DNA from: Pseudomonas sp.
GTDB lineage: Bacteria; Pseudomonadota; Gammaproteobacteria; Pseudomonadales; Pseudomonadaceae
Assembly: GCA_030656145.1 (NCBI GenBank)
Contig: JAUSOF010000029.1
Coordinates: 1-40,588 of the forward strand
Reading direction: 5' to 3'
DNA length: 40,588 bases
The notes below the pieces were generated by a model. That model made no database searches and was not told the origin of the DNA. It worked only from the letters and a program-made list of their open reading frames with translations. Positions 33,130 to 40,588 of the stretch are shown piece after piece; within the stretch, counting starts at the first letter, position 1; every line of letters starts with the position of its first letter. Made by a program: the position numbers and the translations under genes.

Positions 33130-33399
33130 CGTACGGCTCTCCCAATCATCTGTGGCAAGCCTATCAGATGCCTCTGCGCCTATGTGCGCCGCCGCCGGCT
33201 ATCCGCTGCTGTACACCGCTGCTAGGTGCTGCCTGAACTTCAGTCCGGCCGGGCGAACTAATTCAGATGGAGGCAAATAACAGGGATTTTGTATCGTATT
33301 TCTCGATATTTCAAAGCGAAAAATTCCGCTTTTAATCGATAGATTTGCCGCTAACCTGTTGTGTGAATTTTTAATCAATGATTTTCCGGGGCCTTATCC
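33130..33399. promoter_or_regulatory. Divergent bioA / cytochrome b561 control region, AT-rich half
   Basis: No gene is seen in these 270 bases. The part from about 33280 to 33390 is distinctly AT-rich compared with the rest of the window and contains AAAGCG-N8-CGCTTT (33313-33332). It probably holds the promoter of the b561-yceI pair and perhaps that of bioA. I cannot name a specific -35/-10 pair with confidence. Confidence 0.45.
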
Positions 33400-33945
33400 A
33401 TGCAATGGCGCAACACTTCCTCGCATTACGGCTTGATTAGTATTGCCTTGCATTGGCTGGTGGCGGTGGCCGTTTTTGGCCTGTTCGGTCTGGGTTACTG
33501 GATGGTCGGCCTGGATTACTACAGCAGCTGGTATCAAACCGCGCCCAATTTGCACAAGAGCATCGGCATCCTGCTGTTCGCAGTGATGCTGGTGCGCGTG
33601 CTCTGGCGCTGGGTCAGTCCGCCCCCGGCCAGCCTGGCCAGCCATGACCGGCTAACCCGTTTGGGTGCGAAGTTTGGTCACGCCTTTCTTTATCTGGGGT
33701 TGTTGGTGCTGATGGTCTCCGGCTACCTGATTTCTACCGCCGATGGCCGGAGTATCGGCGTATTTGGTTTGTTTGACGTGCCGGCGACCATCACCAGCAT
33801 TCCTCGCCAGGAAGATATCAGCGGCCTGGTGCATGAGTACCTTGGCTGGACCCTGGTTATATTTGCCGGTATTCACGGATTGGCAGCGCTTAAACACCAT
33901 TTTATCGACCGTGACCGCACGTTGTTGCGCATGTTCGGTCGCTGA
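33400..33945 (+). CDS. Cytochrome b561 family protein
   Basis: A 181-residue integral membrane protein with four hydrophobic helices (about residues 12-35, 52-72, 88-110, 145-165). Histidines suitable for two b-type haems are present in ISIALHWLV, APNLHKSIG and in the last helix region (LVHEYLGW, FAGIHGLAALKHHF). The family moves electrons across or within the inner membrane, often from quinol. It lies 62 bases upstream of yceI, a common pairing, so both are probably cotranscribed. Confidence 0.92.
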   Translation: MQWRNTSSHYGLISIALHWLVAVAVFGLFGLGYWMVGLDYYSSWYQTAPNLHKSIGILLFAVMLVRVLWRWVSPPPASLASHDRLTRLGAKFGHAFLYLGLLVLMVSGYLISTADGRSIGVFGLFDVPATITSIPRQEDISGLVHEYLGWTLVIFAGIHGLAALKHHFIDRDRTLLRMFGR

Positions 33946-34007
33946 AGTCGTCCTGGGCCGCGGAATGATCCGTGTGCCTAACTATCCAACCTCACAAGGA
34001 AATGCCC

Positions 34008-34586
34008 ATGTTGAAGAAGACCCTCGCCGCCTTGGCTCTTGGTTCCGCTCTGCTCGGCGCTGGTTATGCCACGGCTGCCGACTACGCCATCGACAAACAA
34101 GGTCAGCACGCTTTCGTCAATTTCAAGATCAGCCACTTGGGTTACAGCTGGTTGTACGGCACCTTCAAGGACTTTGACGGCAGCTTCAGTTTCGACGACA
34201 AGAACCCGGAGGCCAGCAAGGTCAGCGTCGTTCTTAATACGGCCAGCGTTGACACCAACCACGCCGAACGCGACAAGCACATCCGCAGCGATGACTTCCT
34301 CAGTGTTGGCAAACACCCGACGGCGACTTTCGAGTCCACGTCGGTGAAGTCCACCGGCGAAGGCACCGCTGACATCACGGGCAATCTGACGCTCAATGGT
34401 GTGACCAAACCGGTGGTGATCGCCGCTGCGTTTATTGGTCAGGGCAGTGACCCGTGGGGCGGCTACCGTGCCGGCTTTGAAGGCAGCACCATGCTCAAGT
34501 TGAAGGACTTCGCGATTGAGAAGGACCTCGGTCCGGCTTCCACGGAAGTTGAGCTGATCATCTCGGTAGAAGGCGTGCGCAAGTAG
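34008..34586 (+). CDS. yceI: YceI family periplasmic protein
   Basis: A 192-residue secreted protein with a signal peptide ([20 protein letters not shown], likely cut after ATA/A near residue 22-23) and a lipocalin-like YceI barrel that binds isoprenoid-type lipids in characterised members. Typical segments are [18 protein letters not shown] and the [20 protein letters not shown] strand pair. P. aeruginosa has an orthologue (PA0423, PasP) of nearly the same length. The ATG at 34008 has AAGGA at 33996-34000; the ATG at 34002 is too close to it. Confidence 0.95.
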   Translation: MLKKTLAALALGSALLGAGYATAADYAIDKQGQHAFVNFKISHLGYSWLYGTFKDFDGSFSFDDKNPEASKVSVVLNTASVDTNHAERDKHIRSDDFLSVGKHPTATFESTSVKSTGEGTADITGNLTLNGVTKPVVIAAAFIGQGSDPWGGYRAGFEGSTMLKLKDFAIEKDLGPASTEVELIISVEGVRK

Positions 34587-34662
34587 TTTTGCTGGTTGGC
34601 CAGGTGTCGCCGAGGTTGAATGCCTGGCGGCAGCCTTGGCCAGTAGCGTGTATGTCAAACAG

Positions 34663-34690
34663 AAACGCCGACCCCAGGGTCGGCGTTTTT
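34663..34690 (+). terminator. Intrinsic terminator of the b561-yceI operon
   Basis: AAACGCCGACCC (34663-34674) pairs with GGGTCGGCGTTT (34677-34688), followed by TT. This is a strong stem with flanking A and T runs and would work in both directions. Confidence 0.85.
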
Positions 34691-34702
34691 GCAGGTACAT
34701 AA

Positions 34703-34736
34703 ACGACAACGCCGACCCTGAGGTCGGCGTTGTCGT
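34703..34736 (-). terminator. Intrinsic terminator of the RNA helicase gene
   Basis: ACGACAACGCCGACC (34703-34717), loop CTGA, GGTCGGCGTTGTCGT (34722-34736): a perfect 15-bp stem 12 bases beyond the helicase stop codon. Its inner ten bases, AACGCCGACC/GGTCGGCGTT, are identical to the stem of the terminator 14 bases away. Confidence 0.85.
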
Positions 34737-34748
34737 TAGTCGTGCTGC

Positions 34749-36608
34749 TTAGCTTTCGCGGTTACGCGTCAGCAGTGCAGGCTTCTCGCCGCGCGGACGA
34801 GTGCTCGGCAGTTGGTCGAGTTGCTCGGTCGTCGGGAAGCGCTCAGTGCTGCGCGAACCTTTGTGCACGATCACCGGCTGCTTGTCGCGAGGGCTTTTTA
34901 CCGCACCCTCTTGGCGTGGCAGTTCATCGCGATTGAGCGAGGTGGTCGTTTCACGCGAGTCACGTGGCGGACGGGCACGGCCGGAGCCATTGCGGCCTTG
35001 GCCGCCAGCGCCCTGGCGTTTACCTTGGCTGCCAGCACCAGCACCAGCACCACTGCCTGAACCGCTACGCGGGTTGTTACTTGGCGTACGTGGACCCTGA
35101 CCAACACCGTTGCTGGCGCTGGGGCCCGAAGCAGGCGCACCGGGCCGACGGCCACGGTTCTGCTGCTTATTCTGGTTCGGGCTGACATAGTCGGCACGAT
35201 TACCAAAGTTATCGATTTCGTCGTCGCGGAACTCATCCGGCGCCCGATCCGGTGGCAGGGCAGGTACTGCCGGTGCTGCGGAGCGGCCGCTTTGCGCGCT
35301 ACGTGGCTGCTGCGAACGGCCAGCCTGGGGCTTGGCCTTGCCGCTGTCCTTGCCTTTGTCCTTGCGGCCGCCACCGTGGCGTTCGCCTTCTGGCTTGGCG
35401 CCGCGGGGTTGGCGTGGCTTCTGCGGTTCGCGCACTTCCGGGCGCTCTGCTTCAACCGTGCTGGCGTCGAAGCCAAGCAGGTCGCCGTCAGCGATCTTCT
35501 GCTTGGTCATCCGCTCGATGCCCTTGAGCAGTTTTTCTTCATCGGGTGCGACCAGCGAGATTGCTTCGCCGCTGCGGCCGGCACGACCGGTACGGCCAAT
35601 GCGGTGCACATAGTCTTCTTCGATATTTGGCAGCTCGAAGTTGACCACGTGGGGCAGCTGGTCGATGTCCAGGCCGCGGGCAGCGATATCGGTGGCAACC
35701 ATGATCCGCACGTTACCGGCCTTGAAATCGGCCAAGGCTTTGGTGCGCGCATTCTGGCTCTTGTTGCCGTGAATCGCGACGGACGACAGGCCGTGCTTGT
35801 CGAGGTACTCGGCCAGACGGTTGGCGCCGTGCTTGGTGCGGGTAAACACCAGCACCTGTTCCCACGCGCCAGCGCTGATCAGGTGGGCGAGCAGGGCACG
35901 CTTGTGGCTGGCCTGCAGGCGGAATACGCGCTGTTCGATGCGCTCGACCGTGGTATTCGGCGGCGTGACTTCGATGCGCTCGGGGTTGTGCAGCAGCTTG
36001 CCGGCGAGGTCGGTGATGTCTTTGGAGAAGGTCGCCGAGAACAGCAGGTTCTGCCGCTTTGTCGGCAGGCGAGCCAGGACCTTCTTCACGTCATGCACGA
36101 AGCCCATGTCGAGCATGCGGTCGGCTTCGTCAAGAACCAGGATTTCCACGTGGGACAAGTCCACGGCACGCTGGCCGACCAGGTCGAGCAGGCGGCCGGG
36201 GCAGGCTACCAATACGTCGACGCCCTTGGACATGGCCTGAACCTGGGGGTTCATGCCGACGCCGCCGAAGATGCAGGTACTGACGAACTTCAGGTCGCGG
36301 GCATAGAGCTTGAAGCTCTCGTGAACCTGGGCAGCCAGTTCGCGAGTGGGGGTCAACACCAGTACGCGTGGTTGTTTCGGGCCGTGGCGATGCTCGCGAT
36401 CCGGGTGGCCGTTGGGGAACAGCAGTTCCAGGATCGGCAAGGCGAAACCGCCGGTTTTGCCCGTCCCTGTCTGGGCTGCAACCATCAGGTCACGGCCTTG
36501 CAACACGGCGGGAATAGCCCGCTGTTGCACTGGGGTAGGCTGGGTGTAGCCCGCTGCCTCGATGGCGCGGACTAAAGCCTCGGAGAGACCGAGGGAGGCA
36601 AAGGACAT
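34749..36608 (-). CDS. rhlE: DEAD-box ATP-dependent RNA helicase RhlE (RhlE2-like)
   Basis: A 619-residue RNA helicase. The Q motif ([13 protein letters not shown]), motif I AQTGTGKT near residues 44-51, PTRELA, motif [14 protein letters not shown] near 150, motif III SAT and motif [12 protein letters not shown] near 338 are intact. After about residue 385 a long tail of some 230 residues is rich in Arg, Gly, Pro, Ser and Gln and looks disordered; such tails contact RNA and RNase E in pseudomonad RhlE2. The syntenic position (PA0428 in P. aeruginosa) supports the RhlE2 assignment. AGGA lies 8 bases before the ATG. The 153-base gap 36609-36761 holds only its leader. Confidence 0.95.
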   Translation of the reverse strand: MSFASLGLSEALVRAIEAAGYTQPTPVQQRAIPAVLQGRDLMVAAQTGTGKTGGFALPILELLFPNGHPDREHRHGPKQPRVLVLTPTRELAAQVHESFKLYARDLKFVSTCIFGGVGMNPQVQAMSKGVDVLVACPGRLLDLVGQRAVDLSHVEILVLDEADRMLDMGFVHDVKKVLARLPTKRQNLLFSATFSKDITDLAGKLLHNPERIEVTPPNTTVERIEQRVFRLQASHKRALLAHLISAGAWEQVLVFTRTKHGANRLAEYLDKHGLSSVAIHGNKSQNARTKALADFKAGNVRIMVATDIAARGLDIDQLPHVVNFELPNIEEDYVHRIGRTGRAGRSGEAISLVAPDEEKLLKGIERMTKQKIADGDLLGFDASTVEAERPEVREPQKPRQPRGAKPEGERHGGGRKDKGKDSGKAKPQAGRSQQPRSAQSGRSAAPAVPALPPDRAPDEFRDDEIDNFGNRADYVSPNQNKQQNRGRRPGAPASGPSASNGVGQGPRTPSNNPRSGSGSGAGAGAGSQGKRQGAGGQGRNGSGRARPPRDSRETTTSLNRDELPRQEGAVKSPRDKQPVIVHKGSRSTERFPTTEQLDQLPSTRPRGEKPALLTRNRES

Positions 36609-36761
36609 GAGTAATCCTGTCTAGTGAGGGCGAGGCCCTATGGGGTGTATTGCCTGACTTGAATCGCGCTTGGGGGGCGCAATCCCGTCCGGTACTGCTG
36701 GTCTCTGGTGACTAGCATCCGGGCGCAAGCCTGGCGGGAAGCAGGGAGTATAACAGAGCCG

Positions 36762-37526
36762 CTAGTCTGTGCGCGTTTCAGACTGCTCGATGGTAACTGG
36801 CTGGAGGTAGCGACGTAGAATCTCGGCATACTCGGGACTGGCTTTCAGGCGTTTGAGTTCCCGCTCGAAGCGCGGCAGCAGTGCTGCGGTGCCGGGCTTG
36901 CGGCTGAAGGCGGCGTACACCCGGTCGCTATAAAGCGGTTGGGGGTTGAAGTCGATGGCCGCCTGCATGCCCAGGCCGTTGGCAGTATGCAAGCCAACGG
37001 CGCGGTCGGTAATGACCAGGTCAATACGTCCGAGCAACAGCTTGCCGAAGTTGGCCTCCAGGGTGGGGGCACTCTCACGGACAAAATGTGTGGCGCGGGC
37101 AAACGACGGGTCGCCGTAGGCATAGCCAGGCTCGGTGCCCACGCGCAGACCGCGCAAGTCCTCAATCGAGTCGATCCTGTGCGGGCGCGCAGTGGCGTAG
37201 AACAAGACCATGGCGCTTTCGGCCATGGGCTCGTCGGGGAAAATCATGTGGCGTGCCCGGTCTTCGCTGTAAAAAGCATCCAGCAGAATGTCCAGCTGGC
37301 CATCACTCATTTTGCGCAGGCAGCGGCGCCAGGGCTCGAGGGTGATTTCATAACTGATGCCCAGGTTGGTCAGCGCCAGGTGCAGGAGATCGGCATCGAT
37401 GCCGCGCACCTGGCCATCCACCAGTGCGGTGTAGGGAGGCCACTCATTGGTGCAGACTTTCAGCGGCTGGGCGTTGGCGTGGAGGCTGTAGGCGAGCAGC
37501 ACAAGCAGTACGTACAGCTTTCTCAT
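36762..37526 (-). CDS. Periplasmic substrate-binding protein (SBP family 3)
   Basis: A 254-residue protein with a signal peptide (MRKLYVLLVLLAYSLHANA) and the fold of amino-acid-type solute-binding proteins. LKVCTNEWPPYTALVDGQVRG opens lobe 1, GIDADLLHLALTNLGI follows, and GLRVGTEPGYAYGD and GRIDLVITDRAVG mark lobe 2. No permease or ATPase gene is next to it, so it may serve a distant ABC transporter or act as a sensor-like orphan. The ligand cannot be told from sequence. It is flanked by ppnN upstream (96-base gap) and rhlE downstream. Confidence 0.87.
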   Translation of the reverse strand: MRKLYVLLVLLAYSLHANAQPLKVCTNEWPPYTALVDGQVRGIDADLLHLALTNLGISYEITLEPWRRCLRKMSDGQLDILLDAFYSEDRARHMIFPDEPMAESAMVLFYATARPHRIDSIEDLRGLRVGTEPGYAYGDPSFARATHFVRESAPTLEANFGKLLLGRIDLVITDRAVGLHTANGLGMQAAIDFNPQPLYSDRVYAAFSRKPGTAALLPRFERELKRLKASPEYAEILRRYLQPVTIEQSETRTD

Positions 37527-37622
37527 TTGGCTGTGACCTCGGCGGCTGAATGGTTACGTGCTGGCTCACTTAATATAGGCGTTGCTTGTGCCGCTCTGTC
37601 TGTTCACGAACGCGGTGTTATT

Positions 37623-38996
37623 TCAGGTCACCAGCTTGTAGCAAGGCACGTAGGCGGTGTTGCCCGGCAGTTTCATGCGGTGCTGATCGACGAAGGCCTG
37701 CAGCAACTGGTCGAGTGGCTGCATGATGTCTTGGTCGCCGGTGATCTCGTAAGGGCCGTGCTGTTCAATTCGGCGAATGCCCTGGTCTTTGACGTTGCCA
37801 GCGACAATCCCGGAGAACGCGCGGCGCAAATGCGCTGCCAGCTCATGCACCGGCTGGTTGCGGGTCAGTTTGAGGCTGGCCATGTTTTCGTGGGTCGGCT
37901 CGAAGGGGTGCTGGAAATTCTCGTCGATTGTCAGCAGCCAGTTGAAGTGGAAGGCGTCATTCTGCTTGCGCCGATACTGCGTCACCTCGTTGATGCCCAA
38001 GGCCATCTCGCGTGCTACCTGGCTCGGGTCATTGATGATGATTGTGCAGCGTTGCTGCGCTTCAGGGCCGAGCGTGGCGCCGACGAACGCATACAGCTGC
38101 TCGATGTAGGGCGCGGCTTTTTTCGGCCCGGTCATGATCAGCGGGAACGGTAGGTCCTTGTTGGCCGGGTGCATCAGGATGCCGAGGAAATACAACAGCT
38201 CTTCGGCGGTACCGGCGCCGCCGGGGAAGATGATGATGCCATGGCCTACGCGGACGAACGCCTCCAGGCGCTTTTCGATATCCGGCAGGATTACCAGTTC
38301 GTTGACGATCGGGTTGGGCGCTTCGGCGGCGATGATGCCCGGCTCGGTCAGGCCCAGGTAGCGTCCGCCGACATTGCGCTGCTTGGCGTGGGAGATGGTG
38401 GCGCCTTTCATTGGCCCTTTCATCACACCGGGACCGCAACCGGTGCAGATATCCAGGCCGCGCAGGCCCAACTCATGGCCGACTACCTTGGTGTATTTGT
38501 ATTCTTCGGTGCTGATCGAATGGCCACCCCAGCACACCACGATTTTCGGCTCGACCCCGGCCCGCAAGGTGCGCGCGTTGCGCAACAGGTGAAACACGTA
38601 GTCGGTGATGCCTTTTGAGCTGCCGAGGTCCACCCGTTTGTTTTCCAGTTCGCTCTGGGTGAAGACGATATCGCGCAGGGCGCTGAACAGCATTTCCCGG
38701 GTACTGGCGATCATTTCGCCGTCAACAAAGGCGTCGGCGGGGGCGTTGAACAGCTCCAGGCGAATACCACGATCCTGCTGCAGGATGTGAATCTCGAAGT
38801 CCGGGTAAGCTTCCAGGATGGTTTTGGCGTTGTCGCTGTGCGAGCCGGTGTTGAGGATCGCCAGGGCGCACTGGCGAAATAGCGAGTAGACGCTGCCGGA
38901 GCCGGTCTCGCGCAGTTGTTGCACCTCGCGTTGCGACAGGGTTTCCAGGCTGCCCTTGGGGGTCACTGTGGCGTTGGTGGTTTTTCTTATAGCCAT
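37623..38996 (-). CDS. ppnN: Pyrimidine/purine nucleotide 5'-monophosphate nucleosidase PpnN
   Basis: A 457-residue protein that cleaves nucleotide monophosphates to base and ribose 5-phosphate; the E. coli enzyme is activated by (p)ppGpp. The central LOG-type Rossmann domain carries VCWGGHSIS near residue 154, TGCGPGVMKGPMKGA near 187-201 and the PGGAGTAEE motif near 257-265. N- and C-terminal extensions (DUF4478- and DUF3412-like) match full-length PpnN. GGAG is about 8-11 bases upstream of the ATG at 38996. Confidence 0.95.
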   Translation of the reverse strand: MAIRKTTNATVTPKGSLETLSQREVQQLRETGSGSVYSLFRQCALAILNTGSHSDNAKTILEAYPDFEIHILQQDRGIRLELFNAPADAFVDGEMIASTREMLFSALRDIVFTQSELENKRVDLGSSKGITDYVFHLLRNARTLRAGVEPKIVVCWGGHSISTEEYKYTKVVGHELGLRGLDICTGCGPGVMKGPMKGATISHAKQRNVGGRYLGLTEPGIIAAEAPNPIVNELVILPDIEKRLEAFVRVGHGIIIFPGGAGTAEELLYFLGILMHPANKDLPFPLIMTGPKKAAPYIEQLYAFVGATLGPEAQQRCTIIINDPSQVAREMALGINEVTQYRRKQNDAFHFNWLLTIDENFQHPFEPTHENMASLKLTRNQPVHELAAHLRRAFSGIVAGNVKDQGIRRIEQHGPYEITGDQDIMQPLDQLLQAFVDQHRMKLPGNTAYVPCYKLVT

Positions 38997-39180
38997 TGCG
39001 GCGCTCCAGGGTTGTTATCCAGCCAAGGCCATACATGGCCAGGCACGGTCAAAAGAGGGGGCGGGCTGTGGCAGCCTCTGCTCCAGGTTGATGGCGTCGC
39101 GCAGGCTTGCTTGCCCGGCTGCGTTTGCAGTGAGCTTAACAGCCTGCGTACATCAAGCCTCGCCGCGAGCGTCCGTGACG

Positions 39181-39197
39181 CGGCAAGCACTTTGCCG
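39181..39197. other. Hairpin in the metF-ppnN gap
   Basis: CGGCAA, loop GCACT, TTGCCG. It is a short perfect stem in the 247-base gap 38997-39243, which otherwise holds no gene I can support. It could be part of a metF terminator or the ppnN leader. Confidence 0.35.
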
Positions 39198-39235
39198 GGC
39201 AGCCGGGCAGTGGAGGCGCTGGATAAAACCGCCCG

Positions 39236-39253
39236 GCCGCGCCTTAGCGCGGC
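39236..39253 (-). terminator. Hairpin with the metF stop codon in its loop
   Basis: GCCGCGC (39236-39242) and GCGCGGC (39247-39253) form a perfect 7-bp stem whose 4-nt loop contains the metF TAA (39244-39246). It would be masked by terminating ribosomes, so a regulatory or mRNA-end role is possible. No U-tract follows. Confidence 0.4.
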
Positions 39254-40089
39254 AGCTTGAGATTGTTCCAGATTGCCAGGCTGGGTTCTGCCTGATTCAT
39301 GCTGTAGAAGTGCAGGCCCGGCGCGCCGCCTTGTAGCAGGCGCTCGCACATCTCGCTGATTACCTGCTCGCCATAGGCGCGAATGCTGTCGCTGTCGTCG
39401 CCATAGGCCTCTAGCTGCTTACGCACCCAGCGCGGCAACTCGGCGCCACAGGCGTCGGAAAAGCGTGCCAGCTTGCTGTAGTTGGTGATCGGCATGATGC
39501 CGGGGACTACTGGAATATCCACGCCCAGCTTGCGCACTCGCTCGACGAAGTAGAAGTAGCAGTCGGCATTGAAGAAGTACTGGGTGATCGCGCTGCTGGC
39601 GCCGGCCTTGGCCTTGCGCACGAAGTTGGCGATGTCATCCTCGAAGTTGCGTGCTTGCGGATGCATCTCCGGGTAGGCGGCGATTTCGATATGGAAGTGA
39701 TCGCCGGTCTCTTCACGGATGAAACTGACCAGCTCGTTGGCGTAGCGCAGTTCGCCGCTGGCCATGCCCATGCCGGACGGCAGGTCGCCACGCAGGGCAA
39801 CGATGCGCTCGATACCGGCATTCTGGTAGAGCTTCAGCAGCTCGCGCAGCTCGGCCTTGGAGTCGCCGACGCAGGACAGGTGCGGCGCAGTGCTCACGCC
39901 TACATCGTTGTTTAACTGCAGTACGGTATTCAGGGTGCGGTCGCGGGTCGAACCGCCAGCACCGTAAGTGCAGGAGAAAAAATCGGGGTTATAGGTCGCC
40001 AGTTGGCGCGCCACATTCAACAATTTTTCGTGCCCGGCTTCGGTCTTGGCAGGGAAGAATTCGAAGCTGTAACGGCGTTCTTGAGACAT
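39244..40089 (-). CDS. metF: Methylenetetrahydrofolate reductase
   Basis: MetF reduces 5,10-methylene-THF to 5-methyl-THF with FAD and NADH, supplying the methyl group for methionine. The 281 residues give a TIM barrel with YSFEFFPAKTEAGHEKL near 7-23 (catalytic Glu), YGAGGSTRDRT near 44-54, ALRGDLPSGMG near 103-113, and the PVVPGIMPITNYSKL segment near 203-217. The start MSQERRYSFEF at 40089 is chosen by family N-terminus, with AAGGA about 10 bases upstream; the frame extends 15 codons further. It follows ahcY, the usual pseudomonad order linking SAH recycling with methyl-group supply. Confidence 0.97.
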   Translation of the reverse strand: MSQERRYSFEFFPAKTEAGHEKLLNVARQLATYNPDFFSCTYGAGGSTRDRTLNTVLQLNNDVGVSTAPHLSCVGDSKAELRELLKLYQNAGIERIVALRGDLPSGMGMASGELRYANELVSFIREETGDHFHIEIAAYPEMHPQARNFEDDIANFVRKAKAGASSAITQYFFNADCYFYFVERVRKLGVDIPVVPGIMPITNYSKLARFSDACGAELPRWVRKQLEAYGDDSDSIRAYGEQVISEMCERLLQGGAPGLHFYSMNQAEPSLAIWNNLKLPR

Positions 40090-40108
40090 GGAGAAGGTGT
40101 CCTTCGTG

Positions 40109-40252
40109 GGGCGGGTTAGCGACGCCAGCCACATGAGTTAAGAAAATCTATGGCTTCTGCGCGGTGCGTCACCCGCCAAGTGGCAGGCGGAGTGACGCTA
40201 GATGCCTGCCGCCTGCGATGGCGGGTTTCGCCGCAGCGCGACTAACCCGCCC
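40109..40252. repeat. Inverted-repeat-bounded intergenic element between ahcY and metF
   Basis: GGGCGGGTTAG (40109-40119) and CTAACCCGCCC (40242-40252) are perfect 11-base inverted repeats bounding 144 bases. Inside, GCGTCACCCGCC (40166-40177) pairs with GGCGG-A-GTGACGC (40186-40198), one bulged base. The structure would form a large branched hairpin in the ahcY-metF transcript and may attenuate metF expression. Confidence 0.55.
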
Positions 40253-40264
40253 TACGGGCCAGGT

Positions 40265-40588
<324 letters not shown>

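Noticed and set aside
35292..38153. Plus-strand open frames of 427 and 404 codons opposite rhlE, the SBP gene and ppnN
   Set aside because: Antisense to genes with clear catalytic motifs; composition artefacts of high GC at third codon positions.
40090..40264. SAH or SAM riboswitch before metF
   Set aside because: The gap lies inside the ahcY-metF arrangement and shows nested inverted repeats; I cannot see the conserved core of either riboswitch. The expected SAH riboswitch site is upstream of ahcY, outside the window.

Overview
The window is GC-rich chromosomal DNA from a gammaproteobacterium, almost certainly a Pseudomonas species other than P. aeruginosa. The gene order (metX, yggU-yggT-proC-yggS, pilT-pilU, pyrR-pyrB-pyrC', ruvX-yqgE-tonB3-gshB, pilGHIJK-chpABC, rsmE-bioA, yceI, rhlE, metF-ahcY) follows a block I know from P. 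aeruginosa, but chpD and chpE are missing between chpC and rsmE. No tRNA, rRNA, CRISPR array, prophage or complete insertion sequence was seen.

Layout. 1-722 is the 5' part of metX (minus strand), followed by a dynamin-like GTPase and the yggS>proC>yggT>yggU cluster (minus). At 5788-8078 lie the twitching-motility retraction ATPases pilT and pilU (plus). At 8044-10133 is a two-gene minus-strand operon, a radical SAM protein with a helix-hairpin-helix tail followed by a DUF4130-type protein. It is preceded by a near-consensus LexA box and looks like an SOS-regulated DNA repair or modification system of unknown chemistry. A TM2-domain protein is divergent from it. At 10793-16953, all on minus, are the pyrimidine genes pyrR-pyrB-pyrC' (pyrC' lacks the metal-binding histidines), then ruvX, yqgE, tonB and gshB.

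From 17198 to 30683 (plus) runs the Pil-Chp chemosensory system of type IV pili: response regulators PilG and PilH, CheW-like PilI and ChpC, receptor PilJ, methyltransferase PilK, the 2423-residue multi-phosphotransfer histidine kinase ChpA, and methylesterase ChpB. PilT and PilU are the motors whose activity this pathway is thought to control. The remainder holds rsmE and bioA (minus), a cytochrome b561 with a YceI protein (plus), the RNA helicase rhlE, a periplasmic solute-binding protein, ppnN, metF, and the 3' end of ahcY (all minus). Met/SAM-cycle genes lie at both ends (metX; metF, ahcY).

Between the genes there is notable repeat structure. Three copies of a terminal-inverted-repeat element, MITE-like in form, sit in the yggS-pilT, pyrR-ruvX and pilK-chpA gaps. 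Other features are several long palindromes, a tandem pair of terminators sharing one stem sequence, and a perfect (GAAGCC)9 hexanucleotide tract inside chpA. Most long ORFs antisense to these genes are composition artefacts and are not listed.
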